Shown here piece after piece: positions 26,660 through 35,215 of a stretch of DNA of 64,000 nt. Every line of letters starts with the position of its first letter. Position 1 is the stretch's first letter. The stretch spans positions 1-64,000 of the forward strand of contig NZ_JAOTID010000016.1 of NCBI RefSeq assembly GCF_026163695.1. The letters are read 5' to 3'. The notes under the pieces were generated by a model that saw nothing but the letters and a program-made list of their open reading frames with translations, was not told where the DNA came from and searched no databases. Both the position numbers and the translations under genes were made by a program. The stretch comes from Shumkonia mesophila. Lineage in GTDB: Bacteria; Pseudomonadota; Alphaproteobacteria; Rhodospirillales; Shumkoniaceae.

Positions 26660-27136
26660 ATGCTCAAATCGCTTCACATCGATCCCGGGAAATGTACCCT
26701 CTGCATGCAGTGCGAGATGGCCTGCTCGTATGAGAACGAGGGGCTCTTCAATCCGGCGAAGTCGCGGATCAAGGTCTTCGATTTCCACGACCGTTTCGTG
26801 CCCTACACCTGTACCCAGTGCGCCGAGGCGTGGTGCATGACCGCCTGCCCGGTCGACGCCATCTCGGTGGATCGGGCCACCGGCGCCAAGGTGGTGTCCG
26901 ACGACCTGTGCGTGGGGTGCAAGGTGTGCACCATCGCCTGCCCGTTCGGCACCGTGAACTACAACCACGACACCGGCAAGGTCATCAAGTGCGACCTCTG
27001 CGGCGGCCAGCCGGCCTGCGCCGAAGCCTGCCCGACCGGGGCCATCGCCTACGTCGATTCCGACTGGACGGGCTACGACAAGATGCGCCGCTGGGCCGGC
27101 AAGACCGATTCCGGCGCCGCCCAGGCACATGCGTGA
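26660..27136 (+). CDS. aorA: Four-cluster ferredoxin subunit of aldehyde oxidoreductase (AorA-like)
   Basis: A 158-residue iron-sulfur protein. Sixteen Cys in four groups (CTLCMQCEMAC, CTQCAEAWCMTAC, CVGCKVCTIAC, CDLCGGQPACAEAC) can hold four [4Fe-4S] clusters. It is 15 bp ahead of the tungsten/molybdenum subunit gene. In the Aromatoleum aromaticum aldehyde oxidoreductase a subunit of this size and cluster number carries electrons between the catalytic and FAD subunits. The same role is inferred here from size, order and partners. It is cytoplasmic, with no signal peptide. Confidence 0.88.
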   Translation: MLKSLHIDPGKCTLCMQCEMACSYENEGLFNPAKSRIKVFDFHDRFVPYTCTQCAEAWCMTACPVDAISVDRATGAKVVSDDLCVGCKVCTIACPFGTVNYNHDTGKVIKCDLCGGQPACAEACPTGAIAYVDSDWTGYDKMRRWAGKTDSGAAQAHA

Positions 27137-27151
27137 GAGGGGAGAGCGATC

Positions 27152-28999
27152 ATGGGTTGGACACGAAAAGTCCTGCGCGTCAACCTGAGCAAGGGGACGT
27201 GCGCGAGCGAGCCGCTTAACATGGAGTGGGCCCAGAAGTACCTGGGCCAGCGGGGCCTGGCCAGCAAGTACCTGGTCGAGGAGGTCAACCCCAAGGTCGA
27301 CCCCTTGAGCCCCGACAACAAGATGTTCTTCGCCACCGGCCCCCTGACCGGTACCGCCGCCTCGACCGGCGGCCGCTATTCGGTCATCACCAAGGGGGCG
27401 CTGACCAACGCCATCGCCTGCTCGAACTCGGGCGGCTATTTCGGCGCCGAGTTGAAGATGGCCGGCTGGGACATGGTCATCGTCGAGGGCAAGGCCAAGA
27501 AGCCGGTCTACCTGCTGATCCAGGACGACAAGGCGGAAGTGCGCCCGGCCGACCACCTGTGGGGCAAGTCGGTGTGGGAGACCGACGCCCTGCTCAAGGC
27601 CGAGCACCACGAGCCGCAGATGCGCATCAGCGCCATCGGCCGTGCCGGCGAGGCCGGCGTCATGTACGCCTGCATCGTCAACGACCTGCATCGCGCCGCC
27701 GGCCGCTCCGGGGTCGGCGCCGTCATGGGCTCGAAGAATTTGAAGGCGGTGGCGGTGCGCGGCACCCAGGGCGTCAAGGTCCATGACTTCCCGAAGTTCA
27801 TGCAGGCGGTCACCGCCGGCAAGAAGGTGCTGGCCGCCAACGCGGTGACCGGCCAGGGCCTGCCGGCCTATGGCACCCAGGTCCTGATGAACGTCATCAA
27901 CGAGACCGGGGCGCTGCCGACCCGCAACCACCGCGACGTGCAGTTCGAGGGGGCGGGGCGCATTTCGGCCGAGGCGATGCGCGAGAAGCGGGTCACCGAC
28001 GGCAAGGCCAACTTGGTGCGCAACCAGGCCTGCTTCGGCTGCACCATCGCCTGCGGGCGCATCTCGCAGATCGACAAGACCCACTTCACGGTGGCCAACA
28101 ATCCCAAGTACTGGGGAGCGCAGGGCGGCCTGGAGTACGAGGCGGCCTGGGCGCTGGGCGCCGCCACCGGGGTCGACGACCTCGAGGCCCTGACCTACGC
28201 CAATTATCTTTGCAACGAGCAGGGCATGGACCCCATCACCTTCGGCACCACGGTCGGCGCCGCCATGGAACTTTTCGAGATGGGGGTCATCACCACCAAG
28301 CAGACCGGCGGGCTGGAGCTGAAGTTCGGCTCGGCCGAGACGCTGACCAAGCTGGCCGAACTGACCGGCATGGGCGAGGGTTTCGGGAAGGAAATCGGCC
28401 TGGGCTCCAAGCGGCTCACCGAGAAGTACGGCCATCCCGAGCTCTCCATGTCGGTCAAGGGCCAGGAATTCCCGGCCTACGACGGGCGCGGCATCCAGGG
28501 CATCGGGCTCGCCTACGCCACCTCGAACCGCGGCGCCTGCCATCTGCGCGGCTACACCATCGCCTCGGAAATCCTCGGCATCCCCGAGAAGACCGACCCC
28601 CTGGCCAGCGACGGCAAGGCCGGCCTGGTCAAGGCCTTCCAGGACGCCACCGCCGCCGTCGATTCCTCGGGGCTGTGCGTCTTCACCACCTTCGCCTGGA
28701 CGCTCGACGACATCGCGCCCCAGATCGACGGCGCCTGCGAGGGGGGCTGGACGGCGGCCCGCCTGCTCGAGATGGGCGAGCGCATCTGGAACATGGAGCG
28801 CCGCTTCAACCTCGACGCCGGCTTCACCGCCAAGGACGACACCCTGCCCAAACGCCTGCTCAAGGAGGCGGCCAAGACCGGGCCCGCCAAGGGCAAGGTC
28901 AACGACCTGGGCAAGATGCTGCCCGAGTACTACAAGCTGCGCGGCTGGTCGCCCGAGGGCGTGCCGACCAACGAAACGGTCACCCGGCTTGCCCTCTAG
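27152..28999 (+). CDS. aorB: Aldehyde ferredoxin oxidoreductase, catalytic subunit (AorB-like)
   Basis: A 615-residue member of the tungsten/molybdenum AOR family. The N-terminal domain has GPLTGTAASTGGRYSVITKG and SGGYFGAELKMAG. The [4Fe-4S] ligands are C294, C297 and C301 (CFGCTIAC), with a fourth Cys at 509 in DSSGLCVF. This spacing matches the archaeal enzyme. The family oxidises aldehydes to acids, and some members also reduce acids. The operon (ferredoxin, this gene, FAD subunit, MoaD-like) matches the bacterial three-subunit AOR of Aromatoleum. Whether the metal is W or Mo cannot be seen. Confidence 0.93.
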   Translation: MGWTRKVLRVNLSKGTCASEPLNMEWAQKYLGQRGLASKYLVEEVNPKVDPLSPDNKMFFATGPLTGTAASTGGRYSVITKGALTNAIACSNSGGYFGAELKMAGWDMVIVEGKAKKPVYLLIQDDKAEVRPADHLWGKSVWETDALLKAEHHEPQMRISAIGRAGEAGVMYACIVNDLHRAAGRSGVGAVMGSKNLKAVAVRGTQGVKVHDFPKFMQAVTAGKKVLAANAVTGQGLPAYGTQVLMNVINETGALPTRNHRDVQFEGAGRISAEAMREKRVTDGKANLVRNQACFGCTIACGRISQIDKTHFTVANNPKYWGAQGGLEYEAAWALGAATGVDDLEALTYANYLCNEQGMDPITFGTTVGAAMELFEMGVITTKQTGGLELKFGSAETLTKLAELTGMGEGFGKEIGLGSKRLTEKYGHPELSMSVKGQEFPAYDGRGIQGIGLAYATSNRGACHLRGYTIASEILGIPEKTDPLASDGKAGLVKAFQDATAAVDSSGLCVFTTFAWTLDDIAPQIDGACEGGWTAARLLEMGERIWNMERRFNLDAGFTAKDDTLPKRLLKEAAKTGPAKGKVNDLGKMLPEYYKLRGWSPEGVPTNETVTRLAL

Positions 29000-29029
29000 G
29001 GGAAGGACGCTGGGCGTCGATCACTCAGG

Positions 29030-29057
29030 CCCTCTCCGCCCCCGGGGGCGGAGAGGG
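29030..29057. repeat. 28-bp perfect palindrome between aorB and aorC
   Basis: A 14-bp arm rich in C and T is followed directly by its exact reverse complement with no loop bases (centre at 29043/29044). It lies in the 102-bp gap between aorB and aorC. In RNA it would form a very stable hairpin without a T-run. It may serve RNA processing or mRNA stability, or be a repeat element. Confidence 0.75.
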
Positions 29058-29101
29058 GAAATGGCGGCGAGCTTCGTAATCCTGCCTCCAGGGAGGAACC
29101 C

Positions 29102-30346
29102 ATGCGCTATGTGCTGATCGGCGCCGGCCCGGCCGGCGTGGTGGCCGCCGAAACGCTCCGCAAGGCCGATCCCGAGGGCGACATCCTGCTCTTGGGCGAC
29201 GAGCCGGAGCCGCCCTATTCGCGGATGGCGCTGCCCTATTTCCTGGTCGGCACCATCGACGAGGCGGGAACCTATCTTCGCAAATCCGAGACCCATTACG
29301 ACGAACTCGGCATCGCGTTCCGCCACGCCCGCGCGCTTAAGATCGACCCGGCGGGCAAGACGGTGGCGCTGGAGGGCGGTGAGAGCGTCCCCTACGACCG
29401 CCTGATGATCGCCACCGGTTCCAGCACCGTAACCCCGCCGGTGCCCGGCATCGGGCTTCCCGGCGTCCATCCCTGCTGGACGCTGGCCGATTCGCGCGAA
29501 ATCGCGCGCCGCGCCACGCCCGACAGCCGGGTGGTGCTGATGGGGGCCGGCTTCATCGGCTGCATCGTGCTGGAGTCCCTGATCAAGCGCGGCGTCAAGC
29601 CGACCGTGGTGGAAATGGCCGACCGCATGGTGCCGCGCATGATGAACGCGGCGGCCGGCGGCCTGATCAAGAAGTGGTGCGCCACCAAGGGCATCGAGGT
29701 GCTGACCTCGACCAAGGTCACCGCCATCGAGGACACCGGCGAGGCCCGCGATCCGCTGCGCGTGATGTTGGACAAGGGCGCGCCGCTGCGCGCCGCCCTG
29801 GTGGTGGTGGCGACCGGCGTGCGCCCCAACATCGCCTTCCTCGACGGCAGCGGGATCGAGACCGACTTCGGAATCCGCGTCGATTCCCACCTGAAAAGCA
29901 GCGCGGACGGCGTCTATGCGGCGGGCGACGTCGCCCAGGGGCCCGATTTCATGGGCGGCTGGTCGGTCCACGCCATCCAGCCGACGGCGGTCGAGCACGG
30001 CCGCATCGCCGCCTTGAACATGGCCGGCGGCAATGCCAGCTACCACGGCAGTCTGGCCATGAACGTGCTCGACACCGCCGGCCTGGTCTCCAGTTCCTTC
30101 GGGCAGTGGCAGGGGGTGGAGGGCGGAGAGTCGGTGGAGCGCATGGACGAGGAGCGCTTCCGCTACACCCGTCTGGAGTTCGACGGCGAGCACCTGGTCG
30201 GCGCCATCTGCCTGGGCCGGACCGACCAGATCGGCATGCTGCGCGGCCTCATCCAGTCGCGGGTCAGGCTGGGCGACTGGAAGGCCCGGCTGATGGAGGA
30301 CCCGCAGCGGATTTCCGAGGCCTATGTGGCCTCCACCCAGAAATGA
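29102..30346 (+). CDS. aorC: FAD/NAD-dependent oxidoreductase subunit of aldehyde oxidoreductase (AorC-like)
   Basis: A 414-residue pyridine-nucleotide-disulfide-type flavoprotein without the redox-active Cys pair. The FAD-binding motif is LIGAGPAGVVAAE at the N-terminus, the NAD motif is LMGAGFIGCIVLE at about residue 145, and the second FAD motif is YAAGDVAQ. In the bacterial AOR complex this subunit links the ferredoxin chain to NAD. GGGAGG lies shortly upstream of the ATG. It is followed 13 bp later by the MoaD-like gene. Confidence 0.88.
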   Translation: MRYVLIGAGPAGVVAAETLRKADPEGDILLLGDEPEPPYSRMALPYFLVGTIDEAGTYLRKSETHYDELGIAFRHARALKIDPAGKTVALEGGESVPYDRLMIATGSSTVTPPVPGIGLPGVHPCWTLADSREIARRATPDSRVVLMGAGFIGCIVLESLIKRGVKPTVVEMADRMVPRMMNAAAGGLIKKWCATKGIEVLTSTKVTAIEDTGEARDPLRVMLDKGAPLRAALVVVATGVRPNIAFLDGSGIETDFGIRVDSHLKSSADGVYAAGDVAQGPDFMGGWSVHAIQPTAVEHGRIAALNMAGGNASYHGSLAMNVLDTAGLVSSSFGQWQGVEGGESVERMDEERFRYTRLEFDGEHLVGAICLGRTDQIGMLRGLIQSRVRLGDWKARLMEDPQRISEAYVASTQK

Positions 30347-30359
30347 GCGGGACGGCGCG

Positions 30360-30611
30360 ATGAAGGTCAAGGTCAAGCTGTTCGCCCTGCTCGAGGACTA
30401 CCTGCCGGCGGGGGCCCGCAACAACGAGGTCGAATTGGAAGTGGTCGACGGCACCACGGCGGCGGCCATCGTCAAGCGGCTCAACCTGCCGGCCGAGCTG
30501 TGCCATCTGGTGCTGCTCAACGGCAACTATCTGGAGCCCGGGGTGCGCGGCTCCCATCCGCTGGCCGCCGACGACGTGCTGGCCATCTGGCCGCCGATCG
30601 CCGGCGGGTGA
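30360..30611 (+). CDS. MoaD/ThiS-family sulfur carrier
   Basis: An 83-residue ubiquitin-fold sulfur carrier. It ends in IAGG; the terminal Gly-Gly is the site of adenylation and thiocarboxylation in this family. Its place at the end of the AOR gene set suggests it supplies sulfur to the metallopterin cofactor of AorB rather than to the general pathway. Its stop overlaps the GTG start of the next gene by four bases. Confidence 0.87.
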   Translation: MKVKVKLFALLEDYLPAGARNNEVELEVVDGTTAAAIVKRLNLPAELCHLVLLNGNYLEPGVRGSHPLAADDVLAIWPPIAGG

Positions 30612-30901
30612 ACGGGCCCGTCACCATCGAGAAGGAGATGGGGATCACCCATGCCGAGTTCTTCCGGGTGATCGGGCGCGCGCTGGCCGGCCGGCCGCAC
30701 GTCATCAAGGGCAATCGCGTCCATATCACCGAGGACGGCCGCAGCCTCGACATCGCGCTTTCCGAGGAGACGGAGCGCCGCATCGCCATGATCGCGCTGC
30801 CCATCACCCGCGTACGCCTGGTCTTCACCGGCTATGGCGAGGCCGAGGCGGCCGAAGCTTTGGCCGCCTTCGACCGCTGGTTCCAGCGCGGCGGCGGCTG
30901 A
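30608..30901 (+). CDS. Hypothetical small protein in the aor operon
   Basis: A 97-residue protein starting at GTG 30608, four-base overlapped with the MoaD-like stop; ATG 30638 is an alternative giving 87 residues. It has no Cys and no membrane segment. The sequence alternates strand-like (HVIKGNRVHIT, RVRLVFTGY) and helix-like (EAAEALAAFDRWF) parts, suggesting a compact alpha/beta fold. I do not recognise the family. Tight coupling to a MoaD-like protein suggests cofactor insertion, assembly or regulation of the aldehyde oxidoreductase, which is inference from position only. Confidence 0.72.
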   Translation: MNGPVTIEKEMGITHAEFFRVIGRALAGRPHVIKGNRVHITEDGRSLDIALSEETERRIAMIALPITRVRLVFTGYGEAEAAEALAAFDRWFQRGGG

Positions 30902-30930
30902 GGCGTTTTCGCGCGGCCGGCATACCATGC

Positions 30931-30958
30931 TTAACGCGCGATTGCTAACGCGCGTAAA
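30931..30958. promoter_or_regulatory. Two tandem LacI-type operators before the FAD-TRAP operon
   Basis: Two adjoining 14-mers, TTAACGCGCGATTG (30931-30944) and CTAACGCGCGTAAA (30945-30958), are near-matches to the palindrome TTAACGCGCGTTAA. The central CG is typical of LacI-family operators. A third copy, TTGACGCGCGTTAA, lies upstream of the lacI gene at 36348-36361. The second site covers the promoter spacer, so binding would block RNA polymerase. Confidence 0.65.
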
Positions 30959-30970
30959 TTTCCCTAATAT
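30942..30970 (+). promoter_or_regulatory. Promoter of the FAD oxidoreductase-TRAP operon
   Basis: TTGCTA (30942-30947) and TAATAT (30965-30970) are separated by 17 bases. The expected start is near 30977, about 27 nt before the ATG. Both LacI-type 14-mers overlap the -35 region and spacer. Confidence 0.55.
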
Positions 30971-31003
30971 TGGATAGGGGAAAATCGGCTGCGGGCGGTT
31001 TGG

Positions 31004-32296
31004 ATGAAAATGCGGCGGGAAAAAAAGGTCGACGTCCTTGTCGTCGGCGGCGGCCCTGCGGGAATCGGCGCGGCGATTTCGGCAGCGCGCAATGGGGCGC
31101 ACGTCCTGTTGGCGGAACGCTATTTCTTCCTGGGCGGCATGGGCACGCTCTCGCTGGTCGCCGGCCTGTACACCCAGTGGTCGGGCGAACGACGCATCCT
31201 GGGCGGCATCGTCCGAGAACTGATGGACTCGCTGATCCGGCGCGGGGAGGCGAGAGAGATTTGCGTGCCGATGTCGGCGTCTCCAGGCGTCAGTTCGTCG
31301 CGGACCGAAATCAACCCGGAAGCCTACAAGTACCTGGTTGAGCAAAGAGCCGTCGAGGCCGGGGTGGAGCTTCTTTACGGTGCCCTGTTTTCCGATGTGC
31401 GGATGGAAGGCGACCGGGTTGTCGGCGCCGTCCTGGAAACCAAGTCGGAAACCTGGGAGGTCGATGCGCGCGTCGTCGTCGATTGCACCGGCGACGGCGA
31501 CGTCGCGGCGTTCGCCGGCGCCCGCTTCGACAAGGGAGAGCGCGAAAGCGGCACTCTGCAGCCGATTTCCATGCTTTTTCTTGCCGGCAATGTGGACGTC
31601 GAACGGGTCTTCGCCTTCTGGGCGAGCGAAGAAGCGCCACGTCGCCTGCGCGCGGCCTGCGCCCGCGGCGAGATCCCGATGCCGTCGATGGCCCTGCACA
31701 ACCCGGGGTGGCAGCGCGACATCATCGTTTCGATGTCGCGGACGGCGTGCGACGCCACGGATTCCCTCGACCTGACCAGGGGCCAGATCGCCGCCCGCGA
31801 GCAGATCCACCGCGTTTTCGAGTTTCTCAAGGTCAACTTCCCGGGATTCGAGCACGCGTACATGGTCGCGTCGTCGACCCAGGTCGGCGTGCGAGAGACG
31901 CGGCGGATCGTCGGCCGTTACACGCTGACCCGCGAGGATGTCATCGAGACCCGGCCGTTCCCCGATGCGATCGCGCTGGGGGCCTATCCCATCGACATTC
32001 ACCGGGCCGAGCAGAATGACGTCTTCTTCGAACAGGTGGCGCGCGGCGACGCTTACGGCGTACCCTACCGCTGTCTGGTCCCTGCCGATGTCGAAGGGCT
32101 GCTGGTGGCTGGGCGCTGCGTTTCGGCGACGCGCGAGGCGTTGGGTGCCATTCGCGTCCAGTTGATGTGCATGGCCATGGGCGAAGCCGCCGGCGCGGCG
32201 GCGGCGCTGTGCAGCCGCGAAGCCGTACAGCCCGGCAGCCTCGACCCCGCTCTCTTGCGTCGCGCCCTGCGGGCCCAAGGGGCGATTCTGGACTAG
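31004..32296 (+). CDS. FAD-dependent oxidoreductase
   Basis: A 430-residue flavoprotein of the FAD_oxidored (PF12831-like) type. The dinucleotide motif is VLVVGGGPAGIGAAISAARNG, followed by GGMGTLSLVAG, the second FAD motif VVVDCTGDGDVAAFAGA and the C-terminal VPADVEGLLVAGRCVS. No signal peptide is present. Such proteins occur in catabolic clusters and oxidise or reduce organic acids or sugar derivatives; the substrate is not known. It is the first gene of an operon with TRAP transporter genes and is preceded by a LacI-regulated promoter. Confidence 0.85.
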   Translation: MKMRREKKVDVLVVGGGPAGIGAAISAARNGAHVLLAERYFFLGGMGTLSLVAGLYTQWSGERRILGGIVRELMDSLIRRGEAREICVPMSASPGVSSSRTEINPEAYKYLVEQRAVEAGVELLYGALFSDVRMEGDRVVGAVLETKSETWEVDARVVVDCTGDGDVAAFAGARFDKGERESGTLQPISMLFLAGNVDVERVFAFWASEEAPRRLRAACARGEIPMPSMALHNPGWQRDIIVSMSRTACDATDSLDLTRGQIAAREQIHRVFEFLKVNFPGFEHAYMVASSTQVGVRETRRIVGRYTLTREDVIETRPFPDAIALGAYPIDIHRAEQNDVFFEQVARGDAYGVPYRCLVPADVEGLLVAGRCVSATREALGAIRVQLMCMAMGEAAGAAAALCSREAVQPGSLDPALLRRALRAQGAILD

Positions 32297-32321
32297 AAGC
32301 CACATGTAGCGGAGCGGCCCG

Positions 32322-33602
32322 ATGGCCCTGCTGGTTCTTTTCATCGTTTTCCTCTTTCTCATGATCATCGGAGCACCGGTGGCCATTGCCATGGGAATCG
32401 CCTCGATCTGCTACCTGGCGGTTTCCGATCTGCAATCGACCATCATCGTCGTGCGCATGGTCGACAGTCTCGACGGGCTGACCCTGCTGGCGATTCCATT
32501 CTTTGTTCTGGCCGGCGAAATCATGAACCAGGGCGGGCTCACCGAGCGGTTGTTCGGGTTCGCCAGCAAGCTCATCGGTCACGTGCGCGGCGGCTTGGCC
32601 CACGTCAATATTCTGGCCAGCATGTTCTTCGCCGGCATTTCCGGTTCGGCCGTCGCCGATGCCGCCGGTTTGGGCCGTATCGAGATCAAGGCGATGACCA
32701 ACGCCGGCTACAAGCCCGCGTTCAGCGCGGCGTTGACGGCGGCATCGAGCTGCATCGGCCCCATCATCCCGCCGTCGATCCTGATGGTGGTCTACGGAAC
32801 GATGACCGACGTCTCGATTCCGGCGCTGTTCATCGGCGGGGTCGTTCCGGGCGTCCTGCTGGGGGTCGCCATGATGATCTATGTGGCGATGATCGCCGGC
32901 CGCGAGGGCTTCCCGCGCCAGCCACGCGCCCGGCTCGTCGAGGTCTTCCGCAGTTTCCTGCAAAACATCCTGGCCCTGGGAACCCCGGTGGTGGTGCTTG
33001 CCGGGCTGGTCTTCGGTATCGTGACGCCGACCGAAGCCGGCGCCGTCGCGGTCATCTACTCGCTGCTCGTCGCGATCGTCTACGGCGATTTCGACATCCG
33101 TTCGGCGGGCCGGATTCTCGAGGAGTCCCTGGTCTCGACGGCGCAAATCCTGTTCATCATGTCGTGTTCGGCCCTGTTCGGCTGGCTGGTCACGACGGAA
33201 CAGGTCCCCGAAATGCTGGCCCAGGTGTTCAAGGCCTCGCCCTTCGGCCAGGCGGCGTTCCTGATGGCCACGAACGTCATCCTGCTGTTCATGGGCACCT
33301 TCATGAGCCTGACGGCGATCCTCGTCATCTTCACGCCGGCCCTGCTCGAGATGGCCCTGGCCTTGGGCGTCGATCCCGTGCATCTCGGCATCGTCATGGT
33401 GCTGAACCTGACCATCGGCGTCATCACCCCGCCGCTCGGCTGGTGCCTCTACATCGTGACCGAGATCGCCGAGATCAAATTCGTCGAGACGGCACGAGCC
33501 ATCATCCCGTTCCTCATCCCGTTGGTGCTGGTGCTGCTGCTCGTCACCTATGTCCCGGCCTTCGTGTTGTGGCCGGTGGATTGGATTCTTTCCGCCAATT
33601 GA
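32322..33602 (+). CDS. dctM: TRAP transporter large permease (DctM)
   Basis: A 426-residue membrane protein with about 12 hydrophobic helices. DctM signatures include LTLLAIPFFVLAGEIMNQGG, MFFAGISGSAVADAAGLGRI and IGPIIPPSILMVVYG. It forms the sodium-driven channel of a TRAP uptake system for organic acids or sugar acids. It is placed ahead of the binding protein and small permease genes, an order (M-P-Q) different from the more common P-Q-M. It follows the FAD oxidoreductase by 25 bp. Confidence 0.95.
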   Translation: MALLVLFIVFLFLMIIGAPVAIAMGIASICYLAVSDLQSTIIVVRMVDSLDGLTLLAIPFFVLAGEIMNQGGLTERLFGFASKLIGHVRGGLAHVNILASMFFAGISGSAVADAAGLGRIEIKAMTNAGYKPAFSAALTAASSCIGPIIPPSILMVVYGTMTDVSIPALFIGGVVPGVLLGVAMMIYVAMIAGREGFPRQPRARLVEVFRSFLQNILALGTPVVVLAGLVFGIVTPTEAGAVAVIYSLLVAIVYGDFDIRSAGRILEESLVSTAQILFIMSCSALFGWLVTTEQVPEMLAQVFKASPFGQAAFLMATNVILLFMGTFMSLTAILVIFTPALLEMALALGVDPVHLGIVMVLNLTIGVITPPLGWCLYIVTEIAEIKFVETARAIIPFLIPLVLVLLLVTYVPAFVLWPVDWILSAN

Positions 33603-33638
33603 TGCGTTTGGTTCGAACGAAGTACAGGGAGGATATCG

Positions 33639-34622
33639 ATGAAGAATTTCACGTGGAAACTGGCCGCTGCAACCGTCGCCGTCGGATTGCTGGCGGCCAA
33701 CCCCGCCGCCGCGGCGACCAAGCTGCGGCTGTCTTGCCCAAGTGCGATGAACAATCCAACCTGCATGCCGGCCGAGGTGTTCGCCAAGGAAGCCGAACGG
33801 TTGACCAACGGGTCGCTTGCCATCCAGATCTTCCCGTCGGGCCAACTCGGCAAGGCCAAAGAGGCGATCCAGCAGATGCAGGCCGGGATCATCGACATCG
33901 TCGTCGAATCCCTGGAAAACTACACCGCCTACGTGAAGGACCTGAATATCATCGGCTGGGGCTTCGCCTTCCGTGACGCCGACCATTTCAACACCTTCCT
34001 CGGATCGCCGGCCGGCGACGCCATCTTCGCGGAGATGGACACGAAGCACGGCATGGTCTTCCTGGCCCGCAACTGGCGGAAACTGCCGCGTGTGGTCGTC
34101 TCCACCAAACCGATCTTCACGCCGGAAAATCTGACGGGACTGAAATTCCGCGTCCCCAGCATCCCGACCTACATCAAGACGTGGCAGACCCTCGGCGCCA
34201 ACCCGTCCCAGGTGGCCTGGGCGGACACCTTCCAGGCCCTGAAGACCGGAGTGGTCGACGCCATGGAATCGCCCTTCGATTCGGTTGCGGCGCAGAAGTT
34301 CCATGTCGCCGCCCCGTACGTGACGATGACCAATCACGTCTTCACCGCCATCACGCTGGCCTTCAATGCCAAGAAGTTCCATGGCCTGTCGCAGGACGAG
34401 CAGGCGGCGCTCCGGACGGCGGCGGACAAGGCGTCCGAGTATTCGGTCGCCCTCGCCCGCGACAGCTCGGGCGACATCGCCAAGACGGTCATGGACGACG
34501 GCGGCTACATCATCACGCTCAAGCCCTCGGCATTCCAAAAGAAGCTGCGCGCCGCCACCGACGAGCAGGAAGCCGCAGGCATGTGGAGAAAGGGCCTTTT
34601 CGCGGAAATCCAAAAGATGTAA
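33639..34622 (+). CDS. dctP: TRAP transporter periplasmic binding protein (DctP)
   Basis: A 327-residue exported protein. A Sec signal peptide (cleavage after AANPAAA, about residue 25) is followed by a TRAP solute receptor of the DctP/TeaA type. Features include FPSGQLGKAKEAIQQMQAG, LKFRVPSIPTYI with the substrate-carboxylate Arg, and ALKTGVVDAMESPF. It delivers a carboxylated ligand to the DctQ-DctM permease. GGAGG precedes the ATG. The ligand is not determined; the neighbouring lyase and aldolase suggest a sugar acid. Confidence 0.95.
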   Translation: MKNFTWKLAAATVAVGLLAANPAAAATKLRLSCPSAMNNPTCMPAEVFAKEAERLTNGSLAIQIFPSGQLGKAKEAIQQMQAGIIDIVVESLENYTAYVKDLNIIGWGFAFRDADHFNTFLGSPAGDAIFAEMDTKHGMVFLARNWRKLPRVVVSTKPIFTPENLTGLKFRVPSIPTYIKTWQTLGANPSQVAWADTFQALKTGVVDAMESPFDSVAAQKFHVAAPYVTMTNHVFTAITLAFNAKKFHGLSQDEQAALRTAADKASEYSVALARDSSGDIAKTVMDDGGYIITLKPSAFQKKLRAATDEQEAAGMWRKGLFAEIQKM

Positions 34623-34684
34623 GGCCCGGCGCGTCCCAAGGATGGCGCCATCGATCGATTTGCAACGCCGGCAGGAGACCCGCC

Positions 34685-35197
34685 ATGATCCATCGCCTTG
34701 ACAAACTGCTGGGCGCCCTTTGCCGGGTCTACCTCCTGGCGTCGCAGATCCTTTTGACCGGACTGGTCCTGCTGGTCGGCATCCAGGTGGTTCTCCGCTA
34801 TGCCACCAGCAGGTCCATTCTCGGCCTGGAGGAATGGACATCGCTGATGTTCGTATGGCTGGTCTTCCTGATGTCCGCCGTCCTCCATCGCCGCAAGCGC
34901 CACATCACGATCACCGCCGCCGTGGATATCTTCCCCCAACGGATGCGGACATACGCCGACGGATTGATCGGCGTGGCGACCATCGCGTTCTGCGTGGCCG
35001 TCTTCGTTCAGCTGCACAACATCTGGCCCTATCTGCTTCACGCGACGATGATCTACGAGATTCCCGAGGCCGCCTTCAAGCTGAGCCTGGCCGTCGGCCT
35101 CGGCTCCATCATGCTTCAGGAAATCGTCAACGTCGCCTCGGCGGCCCGCCGATTGCGCCAGCCGGACGAACCCGCGCCATCGGCCCCGACGCATTGA
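34685..35197 (+). CDS. dctQ: TRAP transporter small permease (DctQ)
   Basis: A 170-residue protein with four membrane helices and the DctQ motif LGLEEWTSLMFVWLVFLMSA followed by HRRKRHITI. It pairs with DctM. The gene is the last of the operon and ends 18 bp before the convergent lacI stop, so there is little room for a terminator between them. Confidence 0.93.
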   Translation: MIHRLDKLLGALCRVYLLASQILLTGLVLLVGIQVVLRYATSRSILGLEEWTSLMFVWLVFLMSAVLHRRKRHITITAAVDIFPQRMRTYADGLIGVATIAFCVAVFVQLHNIWPYLLHATMIYEIPEAAFKLSLAVGLGSIMLQEIVNVASAARRLRQPDEPAPSAPTH

Positions 35198-35215
35198 TAG
35201 TCCGCGGCCGGGCGG

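Noticed and set aside
26493-26840. Small protein gene in the aor leader
   Set aside because: The frame runs through the structured leader and into aorA in another frame, without a ribosome-binding site or family-like sequence.
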